Part shown: positions 62,292-64,000 of the stretch, piece by piece
How positions within the stretch are numbered: the first letter of the stretch is position 1
How the letters are laid out: each line of letters starts with the position of its first letter
Origin: Lachnospiraceae bacterium
GTDB taxonomy: Bacteria > Bacillota > Clostridia > Lachnospirales > Lachnospiraceae
Reading direction: 5' to 3'
Length of the DNA stretch: 64,000 bases
NCBI GenBank assembly: GCA_015057635.1
Contig: SVEB01000104.1
Location: 1-64,000, forward strand
The notes under the pieces: generated by a model
Databases searched by the model: none
Told to the model about the DNA's origin: nothing
Seen by the model: only the letters and a program-made list of their open reading frames with translations
Position numbers and translations under genes: made by a program

Positions 62292-63404
62292 ATGGGTCAG
62301 TATTACGTTGATAGCGTAAAGGACGGAAAAAAGATTTACTATATTATCCGCTCCAATGATGATTCAGCTATCATCACGGAGCCAACTAAATATCTGAAGC
62401 ATAAATTGAATCAGAGGCGTTCGCCCAACACTGTTCGTAGATTAGCTTATGGTCTTTCATATTATATGAATTATATGGAAGAAATCGGACTTACGATGCA
62501 AGAAGTAATGGATATGAAGTATGCAGAACAGCATGAGCATTTCATCAAATTTCTTAATTGGCTGCAGCTTGGTAATCACTGTGATAGGGAAAAGATAGCA
62601 AATAACAATACATGTAATAGTTATTTGCAGACAGTGTTGGGGTATTACTTATTTCTTTTGTTGGAATATGAACAGCTTGGAGATATCAAGGTATTAGAAC
62701 GTAAGGATGTCAGCTATAACAGTTCGGTTGGTGTTAGATTCAGAAGAAGTGTTCAGGCGTTTCAGGGATACCTTCCAAGACAAGAGTCTGTAGGAAGAAC
62801 AATTGAGAAAGATAAGATAATTACATTGCTCGAGCATTCTAACAGTTTGAGAACACAGCTCATGATTTTACTTTTAGCAGAAACTGGATTCCGTATAGGA
62901 GAGCTTCTCGGAGTTAAGTATGCAGAAGATATTGATTATGAAAACAAAACTATCAGAGTTGAGTTCAGAGAAGATAATGCTAATGCTGCGAGAGCTAAAA
63001 ATGCAGAATATAGAAGAGCTAAGGTTAGTAATGAAACATTTGACTTACTTCTTCTATATATAGCAGAGAATAGGGAGCTGATATCAAAGTCCCAGTATCT
63101 TTTTATTACATTACAGGGTAAGACAAAAGGACAACCTCTTACAGAAAACGCGGTGTATTCTGCACTTGGTGTTTTGGAAAGAACTACAGGAATAAAAGCA
63201 ACGCCTCACATGCTCAGACACTACTTTGCAAACGAGAGACGTAGAGCAGGTTGGGAAATAGATAAAATTTCAGCTGCACTCGGACACAAGCATATATCCA
63301 CCACAGAAAAGTATCTTCATATTACAGATGATGAAATGGCTGATGCAATGGATGACTACTTTGATAAGAATGGTGGTTTATACGATATAGATAAATTGAT
63401 TTAG
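62292..63404 (+). CDS. tyrosine recombinase, Tn554 TnpA-like
   Basis: 370 residues, similar in size to Tn554 TnpA. N-terminal core-binding/SAM-like domain (SPNTVRRLAYGLSYYMNYMEEIG), then the catalytic domain with R201 (ETGFRIGELLG), H306-x-x-R309 (TPHMLRHYF), H332 (LGHKH) and the nucleophile Y341 (TEKYLH). All active-site residues are intact. It catalyses integration and excision, probably with the next gene. Confidence 0.88.
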   Translation: MGQYYVDSVKDGKKIYYIIRSNDDSAIITEPTKYLKHKLNQRRSPNTVRRLAYGLSYYMNYMEEIGLTMQEVMDMKYAEQHEHFIKFLNWLQLGNHCDREKIANNNTCNSYLQTVLGYYLFLLLEYEQLGDIKVLERKDVSYNSSVGVRFRRSVQAFQGYLPRQESVGRTIEKDKIITLLEHSNSLRTQLMILLLAETGFRIGELLGVKYAEDIDYENKTIRVEFREDNANAARAKNAEYRRAKVSNETFDLLLLYIAENRELISKSQYLFITLQGKTKGQPLTENAVYSALGVLERTTGIKATPHMLRHYFANERRRAGWEIDKISAALGHKHISTTEKYLHITDDEMADAMDDYFDKNGGLYDIDKLI

Positions 63405-63417
63405 AAGGAGATGGATT

Positions 63418-64000
63418 ATGGCTGCTTATGCATTACAAGTATTAAGAAAACCGAATATTGAAGTGTTGCATGAGCAGTTAGATTTATGCAACTTCATCAC
63501 AGGAAAACCGAGAAGAGTAGTAGAAAACTTTCTATATTCCGAGGGGATTTATTCATTGGATGAGGTGGATGCAGAGGTCAAAGATACTTACCAGCAATAC
63601 ATAAATGCAATGCTTGGATTAAGTGACCGACAAAGAAAATACTATGCAAGCATATTAGAGCAGTTCCTATTATCGTATCAAATTACAAAAAATGTCGAGC
63701 TTGTAGATTATGTCAGCACAGTGATAACAGACAGGGCGATAAAGAATAAGGTTCTTTTATGTTTGCTGGAACATGGTATTACAGATTGCAGAGAAATTGA
63801 TTACGATGTTCGCTCTGATTATGAGGCTTCACTTATAAAGAGTGGATGCACGAAGTTACTCGAATATGTAAAAGCTATTGATGTATTAAAGCTTGAAGCA
63901 ATTCATAAGGACAATATCAGTAATCCACTAAAACCAAAGACATTAACATATAGCGGACAAAAAGTATTTCTCTTATATCATCCTGACTATGAGCTTGCGA
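63418..64000 (+). CDS. second recombinase of the pair, Tn554 TnpB-like (partial, cut by window end)
   Basis: Open for at least 194 residues from ATG 63418 (AGAAGGAG upstream) to the window edge: MAAYALQVLRKPNIEVLHEQ... with repeated helical segments. No catalytic motif is reached, as expected since TnpB-type proteins are longer (about 600 residues) with a C-terminal catalytic domain. The assignment rests on its position 13 bp after the TnpA-like gene. Confidence 0.6.
   Translation, partial: MAAYALQVLRKPNIEVLHEQLDLCNFITGKPRRVVENFLYSEGIYSLDEVDAEVKDTYQQYINAMLGLSDRQRKYYASILEQFLLSYQITKNVELVDYVSTVITDRAIKNKVLLCLLEHGITDCREIDYDVRSDYEASLIKSGCTKLLEYVKAIDVLKLEAIHKDNISNPLKPKTLTYSGQKVFLLYHPDYELA

Larger units (their letters stand above)
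41660..64000. mobile_element. Tn554-like integrative mobilizable element (left part; right end outside window)
   Basis: Begins within the pilin gene and runs past the window edge. The content is internally consistent: two adjacent tyrosine recombinases, coupling protein, relaxase, oriT, accessory small proteins, and a cargo of restriction and CBASS genes. Base composition is visibly AT-richer than the chromosome to the left. No VirB4 or other mating-pore gene is present in the visible part, so transfer probably depends on a helper unless such genes lie to the right. The left boundary is approximate. Confidence 0.8.

Overview
The window looks like a low-GC Gram-positive gut anaerobe of the Lachnospiraceae (Clostridia). 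The signs are strong AGGAGG ribosome sites, several TTG starts, a T-box on metG, a BofA/YaaL pair, a PII-like protein beside a cation antiporter, lipoprotein-type maltodextrin uptake and a Lachnospiraceae-style Tad pilus locus. This placement is inferred from gene content and was not computed.

Region 1 (1-41.6 kb) is ordinary chromosome. It starts with three tRNAs (Thr partial, Tyr, fMet), then a sirtuin, transaldolase and transketolase, an OmpR-type two-component pair, a heterodimeric ABC exporter, a RelQ-like alarmone synthetase with a cupin, a three-domain S1 protein, a PII-like/antiporter pair, a Ca2+/cation antiporter, an M18 aminopeptidase, an intracellular GH13 enzyme and metG behind a T-box. 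Next comes a complete maltodextrin locus: LacI regulator, malQ, glycogen/maltodextrin phosphorylase, malE-like lipoprotein, malF, malG and a lipoprotein alpha-amylase. The surface amylase would make oligosaccharides, the ABC importer would bring them in, and MalQ plus phosphorylase would convert them to glucose and glucose-1-phosphate. YaaL-like and BofA-like genes follow, then a Tad pilus operon (TadZ, TadA/CpaF, TadB, TadC).

Region 2 (about 41.66 kb to the window end) is the left part of an integrative mobilizable element. It interrupts the Flp1-type pilin gene that ends the Tad operon. The inner side carries two tandem tyrosine recombinases arranged like Tn554 TnpA/TnpB. Between are a VirD4-like coupling protein, accessory proteins, an ArdC-like zincin, a DUF3847 protein, an RSF1010-like oriT hairpin and a MOBQ-type MobA/MobL relaxase.

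The cargo (50.7-61.2 kb) is a defence block. It has a type I restriction-modification operon (HTH regulator, HsdR, HsdM, HsdS) with a perfect palindrome before the regulator. A second operon follows: a membrane SAVED effector (Cap14-like), a CD-NTase with an AGS-C-like C-terminus, and an unusual third protein. That third protein joins a degenerate adenine-methylase C-terminal part, one type I-like DNA target-recognition domain and a C-terminal HEPN/DUF4145-like helical domain. It is the best candidate here for something undescribed.

Smaller points of interest are a 28-codon ORF under a perfect consensus promoter at 11.1-11.35 kb, a similar 23-codon ORF at 16.9 kb, and a structured, apparently non-coding transcript upstream of the metG T-box (21.3-21.74 kb).
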